This document shows, piece by piece, positions 1-36,700 of a DNA stretch of 64,000 nt (position 1 is its first letter; every line of letters begins with the position of its first letter). Source of the DNA: Galaxea fascicularis (taxonomy: Eukaryota > Cnidaria > Anthozoa > Scleractinia > Euphylliidae). The position numbers and the translations under genes were made by a program. The DNA lies in NCBI GenBank assembly GCA_948470475.1, contig OX419344.1:25885898-25949897 (forward strand), given 5' to 3'. Below the pieces are notes generated by a model. That model saw only the letters and a program-made list of their open reading frames with translations, ran no database searches and was not told where the DNA came from.

Positions 1-1979
1 ATGTTTGCAGTCGGCAATGTAAGCGTTCTTAGCAACAGGTTTGTAGTTAAGAGTCTCCCCCCTTAACGTCCCCCTCCTGTTTCACGGATGACAGTAATAC
101 GTTGGCTTCCTTGGTTGATTGTATTCTTGGTCTTATACAATGCGTTTGCGACACTCGTTACGTGGATGAACCGTTCGTCATTTGTTACGATTTGTTACTG
201 ATCAGTTATCATTTGACCATTGTTTGTTTGTCCTTCATTTGTCCCAAATGCGAGACACTTTTGCCTACATTATCTGCTGTTGCGAGCTAGGCAGATTTTC
301 CGCGCTGAAGATTCTGGGAAGCAAAACCCCGTCGAGAAAGCTCTTGTGAAGATCGCAAAAAAGTCTAAACAAACTACACTAGGTGTAGTGATTGAGGTCT
401 GTGTTTGCAGTTCTTTACCTATTGCACTTGCCGATCATCATCATTGCAACATTACCAAAATGAACGACGTCACCAGTGGTACAAGTTGCGTACCGTACCC
501 TTTATTTAATACGAACATCTCACTTAAAAACTTGTTCCACTAAGTGATATGATAAAGCTCGGACTTACTTTAAGCACTGGCGCGCGTCTGCAAACCTCCG
601 GACAGGAGAGTTCGTACGTTTTGAGAAACATTCCCCTGGTGTTACACTTGCTTTAATAAGGCTCACCAAGGGTCTGCTTAGAACGTACATGATAACCTTC
701 CAACTTAATCAATCACAATTAATTTGCTGTTACGGAGTATGGTAGTAGCTCATGCAATACTACAACGTTGTTATAACAACTGATTTGAAGCTTCTAAACA
801 ACTTAATATTGAAAAATAATACAAACTGCTTTATTTCGAAAGAAAGGCGTGTCATCTAATAACAGTACAAAATTTTATATCTGATTTTTTAAAGTATATA
901 TTAGCCTGATTTTAGGAATTTATAGTAATAATATTTCTCCACATTCGCTTCAGGTGAACTGATTTTTTTGGGGAAAAAGGCATTGGGTCCGGTTCATACC
1001 TCGAACTATTCATGTACTCAATCTAATGCAAATGAGTTAGAACAAAAGATTTTCCTAATTAGCATTCGATTCGGCGCATGAGGGAGTTCGACCTTTGAAA
1101 CGAGCCTTACATGGTAGACAGATCAATAAAATACGTTGTTGTAATGCATGTGGAAACAATATTGTTCAGTTTAAAGGGTTTTAAACATCGTACTTTCTAA
1201 AAATGCATTTATTGTGGTTTAATTAACATTGAATAAAGGGGGTTGTTTCTAAAGAAACTGCGAAGCTGTGTCGATGGGGAAGTTGTACACAATAATTTGG
1301 TTTTATCAACGGAGTTGATAACGTAAATTGACCACCGTACAGGGATTATAAAAGCCGACGTTTTGAGCGTTAGCCCTTCGCTCTGATGAAGGGCTAACGC
1401 TCGAAACGAGGATCAATGAGAACTTTAGTATCATAAACTAGTAAAGTAAAATGCTGAGGGGTGCTACCTTGTTTCACGTTTTTTGTCTTGTTCCTAGGCC
1501 ACAATGTTACGAGTTTCGTCCTTGTGATGAATTTTTAGAATCCTCAGAGAAGACTGCATCATCTTACCATAACGAACACGAATAAAACCAGGTAACATTA
1601 AATAAACACTTAATGACTCTCGCCAATAGAAAGAGGGTTTGAGAAATCTTGATCTGTTCAAAAAGAATAATATTCTCACTGCTACTCTCTGTGGAATCTC
1701 CAAGTTATTTTCCATGGATCTCCAGAGTTTCCTCTCTTAAGGGTTGGCAGGTCTGCAGTGCAATGCCGCGCAGTTAAAAAAACATTCTATTATACATGTA
1801 TGATAATTGCTCAGTATTCAACTATCAAAAGTTTACAGTACATTAAAAGTTGTGTTTTTCTGTTGTTTCGGCTAAGCCTGACATTCGTTTTATCCTTCGT
1901 GTATATTTTTTGTTCTCTGTACGTATTTTCTTTTTCATTTTTATGAAAAACAGTTCAAACTTGCTTTAAAGGTCCTTTT
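1..1979. other. Non-coding stretch, no gene recognised
   Basis: I see no supportable coding exon. Short open frames here have no recognisable motif and no convincing splice context. I looked on the minus strand for the rest of the kinase domain of the neighbouring receptor-like gene (HRD and DFG type motifs) and did not find it. One copy of a dispersed repeat lies at about 1,270-1,420. Confidence 0.5.
1270..1420 (-). repeat. Dispersed repeat copy (ctaacgctcgaaacg family)
   Basis: This stretch shares the words GAAGGGCTAACGCTCGAAACG and ATCAACKSAGTTGAT with copies at about 4,185-4,285 and 7,765-7,860, here mostly in the opposite orientation. It contains a palindrome in which gttttgagcgttagcccttcg is followed at once by its reverse complement. 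The layout (a TTTCGA word next to a CTTCATCAG-like word) resembles 3' ends of Penelope-like elements, but that link is an inference. Confidence 0.6.
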
Positions 1980-3975
1980 TTAAAACAACCCTGTTAGGTG
2001 AGTCTTCGTGTTCTTAGTCACAAGATGCCTGTCGTAGACATAGACATCATCTGAGCCTGCTGTCAGCCGAATGCGAACAACTTGATTAGAGCCATGTGGC
2101 CTGGCCTGCCATATCTCACCAAACTTGCTTTGAACAAGGCATGTGATTAGTTTAAAGTCTTTTTTTGTCCATTGAGAAGGGTTCTGAAATCGATGAGCGC
2201 CTGCAAAAGAGAATAACTGATAGCGTCAGCGCCTCAAGTCTGACGGTTTTGAATCAAGAACGCAATGTATTGGATCACACAACATTGGGGCAAAAAATTA
2301 TCAGAAAAAGGTCGTAGCAATTACATAGGTGTTTGTCGTTGGTTCTTTTTCTCTCGCGTTGTTGTTTCGTAGGGCTCTCTAGCTCTCCTTGCTCCCCAAA
2401 TCAAAGCATTTGCAGATCCCTTTTCAAACTGGTCTGCTAGAGAATTAACCACTTGCGAGTGATGAAACTATGAAATTATGTTAATATCTATGGCACACCT
2501 TTAACACTGTGCACTTGAGGTGAAAGGGATCGGCGTCTGACGTAAATCAGTTTGTACGCAAACCATGCTGTTGCTGTTAGGCCACTAACCATGCCCAGGG
2601 TGATAACCTGAGCCCACAACAGTAATGTTAACTTTCTGAGCGACTCCTGAATATCTGAAAAAAATTGGGAAAAGCAATAAATACGCTCTGTATTGGGTTG
2701 AAATAGGGCAAACTTATACAAATAAAAAGTGTATAATAATAAATGGCAAATTTCTTTAAAAGCCGTGTTTAACATGGATCGGGCTTGGAATTATTATTCT
2801 TAACCTTATGAAAGAAAAATAAATATATAGTACATAGATGTAGTTTCATTAAACTCGGTACGAGATGGCAAACGTGAAAAAGAGGAATATCTTAAATGTG
2901 GAGTTTGCTTGAGCAGGGATTGCTTGCCATGGTTGAGCTATTTAATACTGATGAAAACGGTATCCAGGCTTTTACGAGAACAAGAATTTAAGCCAGTGAG
3001 TCCTCTACCTGGATGCTCTGATAAGTGAGCTACAGGGAGTCTCACGAATACTTGGGTCTGGTTGTGTACTTCATATGAAACACATCTCCTGCCTAGCAGT
3101 TGCCTTCCAGTGAAAGCAAGACTGTACTTACCAGTAGGCCACTCTCACTGTTCAAGTAATGACGCAGCTTGGAATATATTGCTCCCTCGCTGCATGGAAG
3201 AGGTAATAGGAGCTTCCTGTACTCCTAACGAGAGGTCACTGACAGACTATTTACGTTTTTCATTGCCTCAAGCTTTGTGGCATGCTTAATACTGCATATT
3301 TGTTATTTGCTTGCTAGTTACTTGCAGGGAGTAAAATCAAACATAAAATATCAAAATTTACCTCCACACTTTCCCGGCTGCTCTTCAGTGACAAACAACA
3401 CAACATCTCGGTTACATCTGTCTTTCGTGCAGCAACAATAGAAAGAAGTGGATGGTACTTTATGGGTGCTTCTTTTTCGCACGCTACAAATTGACGAAGA
3501 CCTGCAGTCAGGGCCTTTAGTTTGTACGCATCCTTTCTTCACAACGCTGAGTTCGTCCTGGTTGTTTCGCTTAAACAGTGCATAACATGCTGGAACTTCT
3601 TCTGGTGTATCGTGACAATACTCTAATGACTTACAGCTGGAGTTAACACTCCCGGCTGAACCGTAAGCTTGACATGTCAAGTCATATAATTCGCATTCTA
3701 GCGCCAACTGCTTGGTTAGAAAACCTGCAAAGACATCATGAATCATGGTCCAAAGGAACAGTACTTTTGTTTATATTTATATTATATTGTGTTGTATGAT
3801 AACAGCAATCTTTCAGATTGGTCGGTTTTATTTAAAAATATCATTTTGTATTAACGTCGGGGGAGGGATCGGCAGTGGAGCATTCGGTGTAGATTGGAAA
3901 AATTCAATATGAGCTTAGTAATATTGAACGTAACTTACAGAGAAACGAAATCCGCATCAGCGTTTTGAGGGTCAT
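1980..3975 (-). CDS. TGF-beta/BMP type II receptor-like protein with truncated kinase
   Basis: Proposed CDS: complement(join(1980..2200, 2499..2654, 3362..3724, 3939..3975)), 258 residues. All introns are GT-AG and every junction keeps frame. Residues 1-20 can serve as a signal peptide (hydrophobic core ISFLCFL). Residues about 22-115 form a cysteine-rich three-finger ectodomain with the BMPR2/ActRII landmarks CYALFKR, VVKKGC and the cysteine cluster YCCCTKDRCN. A transmembrane helix covers about 144-170, followed by the basic stop-transfer VRRR. Residues 199-216 (KKDFKLITCLVQSKFGEIW) match the start of a type II receptor kinase N-lobe. The glycine loop is degenerate (only FG of GxGxFG), and the expected VAVK lysine position reads VVRI. 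The frame stops about 30 residues later, with no HRD or DFG. It could be a ligand-binding decoy in the manner of BAMBI, or a gene whose last exons I missed. The start (ATG at 3,975; a second in-frame ATG lies 6 codons on) is the least certain part. Confidence 0.72.
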
Positions 3976-4184
3976 TAAGTCTCTTTCTTCAGTGGACACC
4001 GACGGCTCTTACTTTCAAACAGAAAAAAAAATCATGTATTACCATGAGGGTACACAGCACTTTGAGTCTAACATCCATATTATTTGATACTGCTTTGACA
4101 CTTGAGTCACAAACTGAAAATTACCCGTACTTATGGCAACATGATATCAGCATGACATCACAGACCTCTTTGACGTTATTTTGG

Positions 4185-4290
4185 ATTCGCTCTGACGAAG
4201 GGCTAACGCTCGAAACGCCAGCTTTTAGAATCCCGGCCGGTGGTCAATATACGTTAAGACAACTCCGTTGATAAAACCAAATTTTTGTGT
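4185..4290 (+). repeat. Dispersed repeat copy (ctaacgctcgaaacg family)
   Basis: Runs from TTCGCTCTGACGAAGGGC through CCAGCTTTTAGAATCCC to CTCCGTTGATAAAACC. It is near-identical in layout to the copy at 7,765-7,860 and inverted relative to that at 1,270-1,420. Confidence 0.65.
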
Positions 4291-4399
4291 ACAACTCTCC
4301 CACCGACCCAGCACCCCAGTTTATTTGAAAAACTACCCCTTTATTCTCCCTCACATAAAGCCACTCAGTGGCTTTTTTTTTTTTTTTTAATTTCCGCTT

Positions 4400-4666
4400 A
4401 GGCCCGTTTCAAACGTCGTGCTACTGCCGCGCTTAGCTGGCTCGACCGTAACACGACTCTAGCACAACTTGGTTCCAGACGACGAATTTAATTCAGTCGA
4501 ATTAAAAGCTGTTGCTGTAAACATACGTGTTTTGCTTACTTTTAAAATGTATTTATAATTTATTAATTCAGTTCGACACGGCAGTAGCACGACGCTTGAA
4601 ACCAAGTCGTGGAGTTGGTCAATTGAGTTTAACACGGCAGTAGCACGACGTTTGAAACGGGCCTTA
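4400..4666. mobile_element. MITE with about 30 bp terminal inverted repeats
   Basis: The left end AGGCCCGTTTCAAACGTCG and what follows is repeated as its reverse complement at the right end (CGACGTTTGAAACGGGCCT). The repeats are nearly perfect over about 30 bp. A diverged further copy of the inner part (cacggcagtagcacgacg) lies just inside the right end. There is no coding capacity, so this is a non-autonomous DNA transposon. Confidence 0.8.
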
Positions 4667-6786
4667 CATTAACCATGCTGTTCTAAAATGGTTCTACTTT
4701 TCACGTCTGTGGATGAAATCCAAAGAGTAACTTTTCAGTTAGAAGCCACTCTGCAGCACTTTCTTGCAGTTGAGTTGTCTATGCTTCAAAGTGTGTATCC
4801 ATGGTTAAAAATGTCTTATGCGGAAAACAATCCGTCATGTTATTTTTCTGCTTCAATCTCGGGTGTTAAAACAACCACCACCCCCAACCCCCTACCCCCC
4901 CAAAAATGAATTCATGACTAGACATTTCTTAACGAGAATATCTTATGAGGAGTTTTCACGCACAGATGAAATTATAAAATTTTATGAAGAGCAACGTGGG
5001 TAGAAGTTAAACCATCTTTCAGCTCATAACTGCAAATTACATCCAAACGGGAAAACTTAAGAATCGTTTCTATGTAACAATATTAAGGCGAGAAGGGAAC
5101 ATGGACTTACCTTTTTGAAATGTTACTCAGACTGAAACTGCAGGTGTAACGTAGCGAATGACTGACTGGTTCGAACGCACTGAGTTTTTCCTATAAATTA
5201 CTGCGAACGTAGAGGGAGTTTTGAAAGTTTGGTGAATAAAAAGAATTAAAACGAGAGAGTACAGAATTTGAATATTGAATGTCGTGTGGTTGTGTGCTAC
5301 TAAGGCAAGGGGTTTGTCAATCACTCTATATTTAGCCAATCACAGGACATCGTCCTCCTGACAATGAATACTTGTCATCTATCGCTATCCAAACGTCTCG
5401 GAAAATTTAAATATGTTTCGGACAAAAAATAGCGGCTTTAAATAGTAAATTTTGTAAAGCTCTATTTAATGGTGTAAATGCAATACAAATTTGTTTGGGA
5501 GCGTAAATCGCATTTTAGTGCAATGTGTTTCTGTCTAACCTTAAAAAAATTTGATCGTTTATAAAGTTAACGAATTCTTAGGCTGAGTCTATATTGAAGA
5601 GTAAGAGAAAAACAGCGCATGTCATTCTCATATTGTCTTTTTTTTTTCCAGAATTTAATATGGCTTTCTTTCTACAAAAGTCTTGAAAGGAAGCGAAGTC
5701 AATACTAAAGTCGAACGTTTTCCAGTGTCATTAAATTCAATGTAACAGGTGGTTAAAAAAAGCCTTCAAAGGATGCTGCAACACCTCAATAATTTTACTC
5801 CTGTGTTAACTGGTTATTTGCATCATTTAGTTCCAAGGAGGAATAAGGCGAGAAAACTAAAAATACGACTCTAGCGAGATTTGAACAATAAAAGCAGGCG
5901 GAAAACATTTAAAAACTAATGCGAAGTTTCAGACGTAAACAACAAATGTCAGAATTGGTGATTAATTGCCCTAGTCAAACCTTACAGAGGAAATAAGCGC
6001 TAATTGTGCAGGTGGTTAAGTCGCTTCTAATAAAAGAAAAAATTCTCTCGTCATATACAGACCCGGCATGGAGCTTTCTGTCGCCTGTGTGCTCGACTGG
6101 GATCCTTGGCAGTCGTAATTACCCGGTAAACTAGTAATTCAGAGCAGTATAAGCGACATTGTGTGAAGGTCAGAAGGAACAACAGTTATCCTCGAATGTA
6201 GCTCAAATTTTTGAAAGGTACAGGAATTTTTAAAGCATTAGCTGTCACAATACAACCTGCTGAGCGGCTCCTTGCCGTGTTGTTGGTTAACACTCTCTCG
6301 AAGATGATTATCGGGAGTTTTTCAGTTTAGCAGTAACTATATTAATACCTCAGAAATACCGGCGAGCAGTATTTCCTACAGGACTATTCAGTATTTATCA
6401 GTAATCCCTCCGTTGACACTTAACACAGCCATCTGTTGATTGCAGGTCAGATTCCTGCTCTCAGTTTGCTTTGCGGCGAGAGAAAAAAGGGAACATCAGT
6501 CATCTTTTCTAGCTGTGCCTTGTATTTTTACGCTAAATACCCCGAGAGGGTAGTGTTCGCACTGGTTTTTATGCGTCATTTTGCAATTATCAGTCGTGGG
6601 GGATGTCCTCAGTAACGTGATGGAGGAATATAGTCGGCCTTGTGCTGACGATAGAAAGTGGAAGCTTCTGTGCCCCAAATCGGACTTAGAAGTAATATAT
6701 GTCTAAGAATCTGGCTCATTACAAGTTCTACCTCACCTACGTTCACCCAGCACGTTACGCCAATCTTTCGCGGGTGGCTTAGGGCG
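4667..6786. other. Non-coding stretch, no gene recognised
   Basis: AT-rich sequence with short frames only. A good minus-strand splice donor (AAAAAG/GTAAGT) lies near 5,110. It could end an untranslated 5' exon of the receptor-like gene at 1,980-3,975, but no coding frame supports it. Confidence 0.4.
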
Positions 6787-6963
6787 CAGAACTGGCCAGC
6801 CGGACCGGTCATTTTGAAAATGAAATGTGCTTCTTTCGAGAGTTTTCGCTAAAAACCCATCAATGTTATGCATACTATGTAGAAATCAACTGATCTTGCT
6901 GGACAGTTCTGATTAATAGTAGAATTCTGTTTACAAATGGACTGGTCTGGCCGGCCAGTTCTG
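6787..6963. mobile_element. MITE, CAGAACTGGCC inverted repeat
   Basis: The left end CAGAACTGGCCAGCCGGACC is mirrored at the right end as GGTCTGGCCGGCCAGTTCTG with few mismatches, about 35 bp per arm. The interior is AT-rich and non-coding. Confidence 0.7.
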
Positions 6964-7764
6964 ACTAATAGTAAGCACCCTTAGACATGCGGGTTGCAGA
7001 ATCTCAGTGCTATACCGATAATTTTCCCATTGATGGGCATTCCCTCCAGGCTAAAGGTGTAATTACTCTGTATTTCATCGCAGGGTAATATTAACGTCTG
7101 AGATGATTCTAATCTCAGGTTCTAGTCATTGTGGAGTATTTAGTGCCTTTTTTTTCTTACGGCTGTAATTTATGACCTCAATAATCTACCTTTTCATCTA
7201 ACTGCAAACTAGTTCAGTGGATGAAGACATCATCGTAATGAGTTTTTCTAAATAATATGCGGGATAGATTCTCACTGCGCTGCCGGATCGATCTTTCTTT
7301 CACCACTGGGAAGTTTTTTTTCCCAACGCTTGGCTGAACACAAATATTCGGCCACTGGCAAACATCTAACTGAAGCGCACGCTGGCAGCGATCAGTTTTG
7401 AATGAAAGCCATTTCAATATTCTTAAAAAGTGCCAAAGCAAGTTTGATTGCTTAGTCCTTGAAATACTTTTCACCAAGAGACTCAAACCTAACTTAAATG
7501 TACAAACGGATTCCATATGTGCTAAACTTTTTGTTTAAGTTATTTATTTTTGTAACATTTCTTAATCACCTGTTTTTTTTAGTATTTATACGCCCTTTAG
7601 TTTCAATATTTTTTACTTGAGTAATGACGTTACGTTAACGTCGTCGGATTAGTTTAGCTTTTTCAGTAGCATTTTATCATGTTTTTAAGAAACATTTTAT
7701 CATAAATTTTTATAGTTAAAAGTTCAGTTTTTGCTAATGCTGAAGCTAACGAGACTAACAGCTA
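6964..7764. other. Non-coding stretch, no gene recognised
   Basis: Only short frames without motifs are seen, and nothing with splice support. Confidence 0.35.
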
Positions 7765-7860
7765 TGATTCGCTCTGACGAAGGGCTAACGCTCGAAACGT
7801 CAGCTTTTAGAATCCCTGTACGGTAGTCAATTTACATTATCAACTCCGTTGATAAAACCG
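7765..7860 (+). repeat. Dispersed repeat copy (ctaacgctcgaaacg family)
   Basis: Contains ATTCGCTCTGACGAAGGGC, then AACGTCAGCTTTTAGAATCCC and CTCCGTTGATAAAACC, in the same order and orientation as the copy at 4,185-4,290. Confidence 0.65.
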
Positions 7861-8022
7861 GCCAAATACTTGTAACAGCTAGGTAGGTTGACAGCGCTAA
7901 AGCATGCACTAGAATTTGCTTGTCTTGATTTATCAGACTAAGTAGAACTGACGAATCGTTATCAGCACTTTTTAAGATGTTCACTAGTGAAATCAAATAA
8001 GCAAATAGCAAGTGCAAAAATG

Positions 8023-8243
8023 GTTACAGTGCGACGCGCCTTACCGTGGCCACCCAACAAACATTTTTACAAGTTAGCCACTGATCAAGGTACCCGAATT
8101 TGATCGACGGATACGCCTCCATAGAAAGTTTCAACACAACAACCAAATGGAGGCGTATCTGTCAATCAAATTCGCGTACCCTGATTGGCTAACATGTAAA
8201 AATGTTTGTTGGGTGGCCATGGTAAGGTGCGTCGCACTGTAAC
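8023..8243. mobile_element. Foldback MITE with about 90 bp arms
   Basis: The element is almost wholly palindromic. It begins GTTACAGTGCGACGCGCC and ends with the matching GGTGCGTCGCACTGTAAC. Inside, gtggccacccaacaaac pairs with gtttgttgggtggccat, and ggatacgcctccat pairs with atggaggcgtatct. The loop between arms is about 20 bp. This is typical of a non-autonomous DNA element. Confidence 0.85.
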
Positions 8244-9466
8244 AATTTTCGAGGGATTGACAAAAACTTCTTTTAACCCCAGATGGACTCGACCAGTATT
8301 GGTTAATTCTTTTATTTTTCTTTCTAGACCTGACACTCTCGATCAAATGGTATTTTGCAAATATTTTTGCGGGTATTTCGGCGATCCAAAGGATCTAAAT
8401 TGGAAATTTAATAACTTATTAGATGCAGTCAGTAAAATCACCAGTTTATTTTGTTATGGACTTCAAAGCTTAGTTGATGTAAACGAATTGAAATTGCATT
8501 GTTTAGGCAATTTTAATAAAATTTATTTAAATTGTTAGAAAATCATTGACTCCTGCATTAGGAACATCTTAAGAAAGTTTCCAGGCTCAAATCGCACAAC
8601 AAATAAGTACGTTCAGCCTGAGCTCTAGAATTAGACGTTCTTATAAAAAAGAGTACTTAAGTTGTTACGATTTGCCAGATCATATTTCGCTTTTGGGTAT
8701 GGAAAATTAACAACCAATTTTTCCAGAGTTGGCTACCCAAAGACTGGCCCAACATTTTAATTTCGTTACAAGTCAATAAACTCAAGTCCCAAGCCGACTA
8801 AAATCACTTTGTTGCTTGCACTGGTAAACCTGAATATGGCACCGTCTGTTTGTTAACTGTCGAGTCAAATTAACAGGTGAAATAAAAACAATAAAAATAG
8901 CAATTTCAACTCAGTCGCCAAGTTGACTCTGCAGGTCACGAAAAGCGTGACGGAAACAAAAGAATGCAATCCTTTATGTTATTATGACAGGTGAAAAGAC
9001 CGGTAAATAAGCAGGGGTTTCGTGTGAGGCCGCACGACAACAATAACAACATCTTTATTTGTACCTTAGAGTTAACTTATTGGTAATATAAGGTTAAGTT
9101 AACTAATAAATAAGAAAAGGTACGGACCTTCAGAAATAACTATCTAGAGTTAACGTCGACGCCGTTTGTTTGTCATGATATGTCGGTTAGTAACGTCCAG
9201 CAGTGCACACGAAATCATTACTTTCTTGAAGTCTGGCATCCGCTTGTTTTACCTATGAATCCAGCACTTCAAAATCTTTAAAATGTTACGGAAAACCGTG
9301 GTTACGACGAATACTTTGGACAACATAGGCACTTAGCTGAGATTCACAGGGGAGCTAGACTTTCCTTATTGGAACTTGTTTCGGTGATCTTTGAGAGCCT
9401 GAACATTTACATTGTCACTAAGGAATTTCGATCCTATCTTCCCTTCGAGAACCAAATCAGTACTTT
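8244..9466. other. Intergenic, downstream of ADAT2; small hairpin
   Basis: No gene was recognised. A short imperfect hairpin lies at about 9,050-9,120, where ttagagttaacttattgg faces aaggttaagttaactaa. ADAT2 transcripts end here, but no separate poly(A) site could be fixed. Confidence 0.4.
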
Positions 9467-12220
<2,754 letters not shown>

Positions 12221-12402
12221 CTTGCTATTTCCTTTCCAGTACTCTCTCGTCCATGCTATGAATAGACTGGGTATGAGTAAGGTGTTCTTTCTAACTTCCT
12301 CCTTTTCCCGCCGGCTAAGGGTTTCTCTGATCGAAGGCAGGGTATTCGTATTTTTTTTCTACTGGATTCGCTGACTAACCGTGAGTTTATCATCGATCGG
12401 CA
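12221..12402. promoter_or_regulatory. Probable bidirectional promoter, ADAT2-ASL
   Basis: Only 182 bp separate the two start codons. No TATA box is evident. An E2F-type word TTTTCCCGCC lies at 12,303-12,312. The ADAT2 start sits in a CAAGATGGCGG context like a YY1 initiator motif. Shared control of the two genes is an inference from the geometry. Confidence 0.6.
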
Positions 12403-33973
<21,571 letters not shown>

Positions 33974-34060
33974 GTGGAAATACTTGCAGCTATATCATAT
34001 TTTGTAGAGTGATTCACTCTACTGTGAAATTAGATTTCTTTAAGGTTTCTTGTCAACAGT

Positions 34061-34111
34061 AATAAAAAAAATTAATTATGTCATAAAAAAGTATGGTTAA
34101 GTTGAAATAAA
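34061..34111 (+). terminator. ASL: Poly(A) signals of ASL
   Basis: AATAAA occurs at 34,061-34,066 and again at 34,106-34,111, about 88 and 133 nt after the stop codon. Either would give a short 3' untranslated region. Confidence 0.65.
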
Positions 34112-36387
34112 ATAGACTAAACATAAAGTAATCAACAATGATTTAGAGAAACATATACAGGCAAAAACTAAGATCAATTATTATTTGCCTCAGCCTCCGG
34201 CTTCTGCAAATAATTGATCTGCTCACCACTGACAAATTGCGATATTTTGCTCAACCTTGTCCAATAATAATTTGTTAATTGTTGCCCATCCCCATATGGA
34301 CTCCAGAGCTGGCTATTTGTATTTAAGGATCTAATTGTGAGTGTAGCTGGGGTAGATGGTGAAAGGGAGGGGAGGCTGGGTGACTGTGGAGCCTATTTAC
34401 CCTCATTTATCTTCCCTTTTCCTCAGTTCTTCCTCCAGCTGTGCCCACAGTAATTGAGCTAGTGAACAAATTGTCATCTTTAAGGAATAAGTTTGGTATA
34501 AGTTATGCTTCCTTTGATTTTTCTAACTTTTAAACTGTTTTTCAAAGGAAGTTCATTAACACAAGAGCACAAATTCTCAAGCTCTAATGAGTGTCGAAGA
34601 CCAGTATAACCATTGTCAGGGTGAAAAGTTTCTTCCCGAGCACAAATACTGTAAATTAGGGGATTTTGCCTGAAGTTGGATAAAAAAAAATTTCCTTTAA
34701 GTTAGCAGGAAGTCAGTGGAAAAGAATTTTAAGTTTGGTTAAGCACTATCTTTTAAATTAAAACAATTTATTGGTCAAGGTAAAGTTGTTCCAAAATAAT
34801 TTCTACTCTTGGTTTTCGGCATAGCCTAGGAAAGTTTGTTTTTGGTCTGTGAAAAAAGGGCAATTACTTTTTTGCTGATGAGTGACAACCCTGAAAGGTG
34901 TAGACGCAGATAAATATACCAAGGAAATTCCAGCTAAGTAGGGTTTGAAAGGCATTCACCAAGGTGGTACCAGGAAGTCTAAAGTTTCAGTTTACAATGT
35001 TTTCAGTCTCCATGCCATGCAATTTAAACAGTCCGTTAAGGCAGGTAAAACTGTGGCAATAATAAAAAACCTAAAAAGCCAAGATACAGGAGGAGTCTGA
35101 GACAACTGCAAGCAACAATATTGAAAGGTATGTTCATGTTCACGCTTAGACACCCACAAAACTACCAGCCCGCAGTATCACATTCGTTCCACAGATTTTA
35201 TTCTCATCAATAGCGCTTTACAATCACATATTTAAGAATTACCGTGAAAAAGCATTCATTCAACTCAATTACTTTAACTTATTCAATTTTATTCGTCCCT
35301 ATTTAGTCAATTAATTGATCAAAATTCTTACAATTCAATCGGTTCATATTCATTCAATTCAATCGTTCATTCAATGTGCGCACTCATTTATTAAGCTTGG
35401 GGACTGGGACGAGAGATGGAATTACTCTATGAACAAATATGGCGGATTCAGGGCTAAAACAGGCATTTCTTCATTTATTTTTAGACTACATTTCTTTGAG
35501 CATGTTTTAAGCAGGGTGGAGGAGATTCTTAACCATAGCTCAACTACAAGCAATGAGCTGCAGCACTCCGAGGTTTTAACCCATGTAGGTCTCCTGGGGA
35601 GAACGGTAAAATTAACAGGTCAGTTGGCAAGGATACGAACATTGAATGAACTTTAAGGATTGAATTGAATCAATATGAAAATTTTAAATAAGCTTAAATA
35701 TAAGGATGAAATGAATATGGTGTTATTGAATTTTGCTACATTTGGCTTGCCATAGTAGACACCAGTCAGTAAAATATTGGTATCACAGCGGTGACTTCTA
35801 AGAAAATTCGTTTTTTAATTAACTTTGAAAATGGCTATAATTATTTTAATAGCTAAGTTGTAGGTGTGAGGCTCAATTGTCACTCTTGCTTGCTCGATTA
35901 ATTTGTGATGATGACTCCTTCAATTCTCGTTTTAGTCTTTCCCGTAAAACCGTGAACACCAGAAAAAATTTGTGGAATGTTTATTATTTCGCGACCAATC
36001 AGAAGCAACATGAGACCACAACCTAATTACCGTTACTGTTTTCGGTTTAGTTTTCTCACGCGTGATTGGCTTTTTACTTGAAACACAATAACATTTCCTG
36101 CGGACATTATCTGTTCCAAGAAGAGAACAGTTTTCCAAGAGTGAAGCTCAAGGAAAACTGAGCTTCGAGGAACTGATAATGTCCAAGGACAAATATCTAA
36201 GCCAATTATCCTGCACTTTTTTTTTGCAACATGCATTTGGGGATTATAACCAATTTTTCCCAAGTTTTAGCTGGGAAATGTTCAGTCACACGATGCGTTT
36301 AGACAAATAGCGTGTTAGCAAGAATATTTGATGGGACATGGTTTGATGCTACTCTGGTTTGAAAATTGATTAATGTAACTTAAAAAG
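34112..36387. other. Non-coding stretch with minor inverted repeats
   Basis: No gene was recognised. A short inverted repeat at about 34,170-34,222 reads gatcaattattatttgc and gcaaataattgatc around a cctccggc core. A larger imperfect one at about 36,095-36,185 pairs ggacattatctgttcc with ggaactgataatgtcc. Between 35,200 and 35,400, attcaatt/attcattc words recur. Confidence 0.45.
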
Positions 36388-36700
36388 TTACAATTCACGA
36401 CCCAACGTTTCGACACTCCTGTCTAGTGTCTCCATCAGGGGTGATCTAGTGTTGCCAAAAGGATCCTTATATACACTCACTAATAAACGACCTTTTGTTT
36501 TAATGAGGTGTAAGTAGGTGTCAGGTAAAAGGCTGTCATTGTCACGGTTTAAAGGAGCGTGGGCGGAGTTGATGTGCCAAGCTTCCAAACAAAGCAGTTG
36601 ATGGTACCGCCAATTAGTGGTGATAATTTTGAAATTATCCCATGCTATTGTATGGTTGGTTAGGCATATGATAGCCTTTTGTTTGTTTCAAGACTTCAGT
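36388..36700 (-). mobile_element. Penelope-like element 3' end
   Basis: On the minus strand the frame reads HTIAWDNFKIITTNWRYHQ, then CLEAWHINSAHAPLNRDND and SLLPDTYLHLI. The EAWHI-x-LNRD-LLP-Y run is typical of the C-terminus of Penelope-like reverse transcriptases with a GIY-YIG endonuclease. It is followed downstream (low coordinates) by CTCCATCAGG and a GTCGAAACGT word, also seen at the 3' ends of such elements. The upstream part is degenerate. Confidence 0.75.

Noticed and set aside
220..543. 107-residue plus-strand open frame
   Set aside because: No recognisable motif, odd composition, and no splice or promoter support; likely chance.
5127..5339. Minus-strand 70-residue frame as the signal-peptide exon of the receptor-like gene
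   Set aside because: The frame stops before the donor at about 5,110. The exon at 3,939-3,975 keeps phase and gives a better leader.
35315..35656. 113-residue plus-strand frame
   Set aside because: Begins in attcaatt/attcattc low-complexity DNA and has no motif; no exon support.
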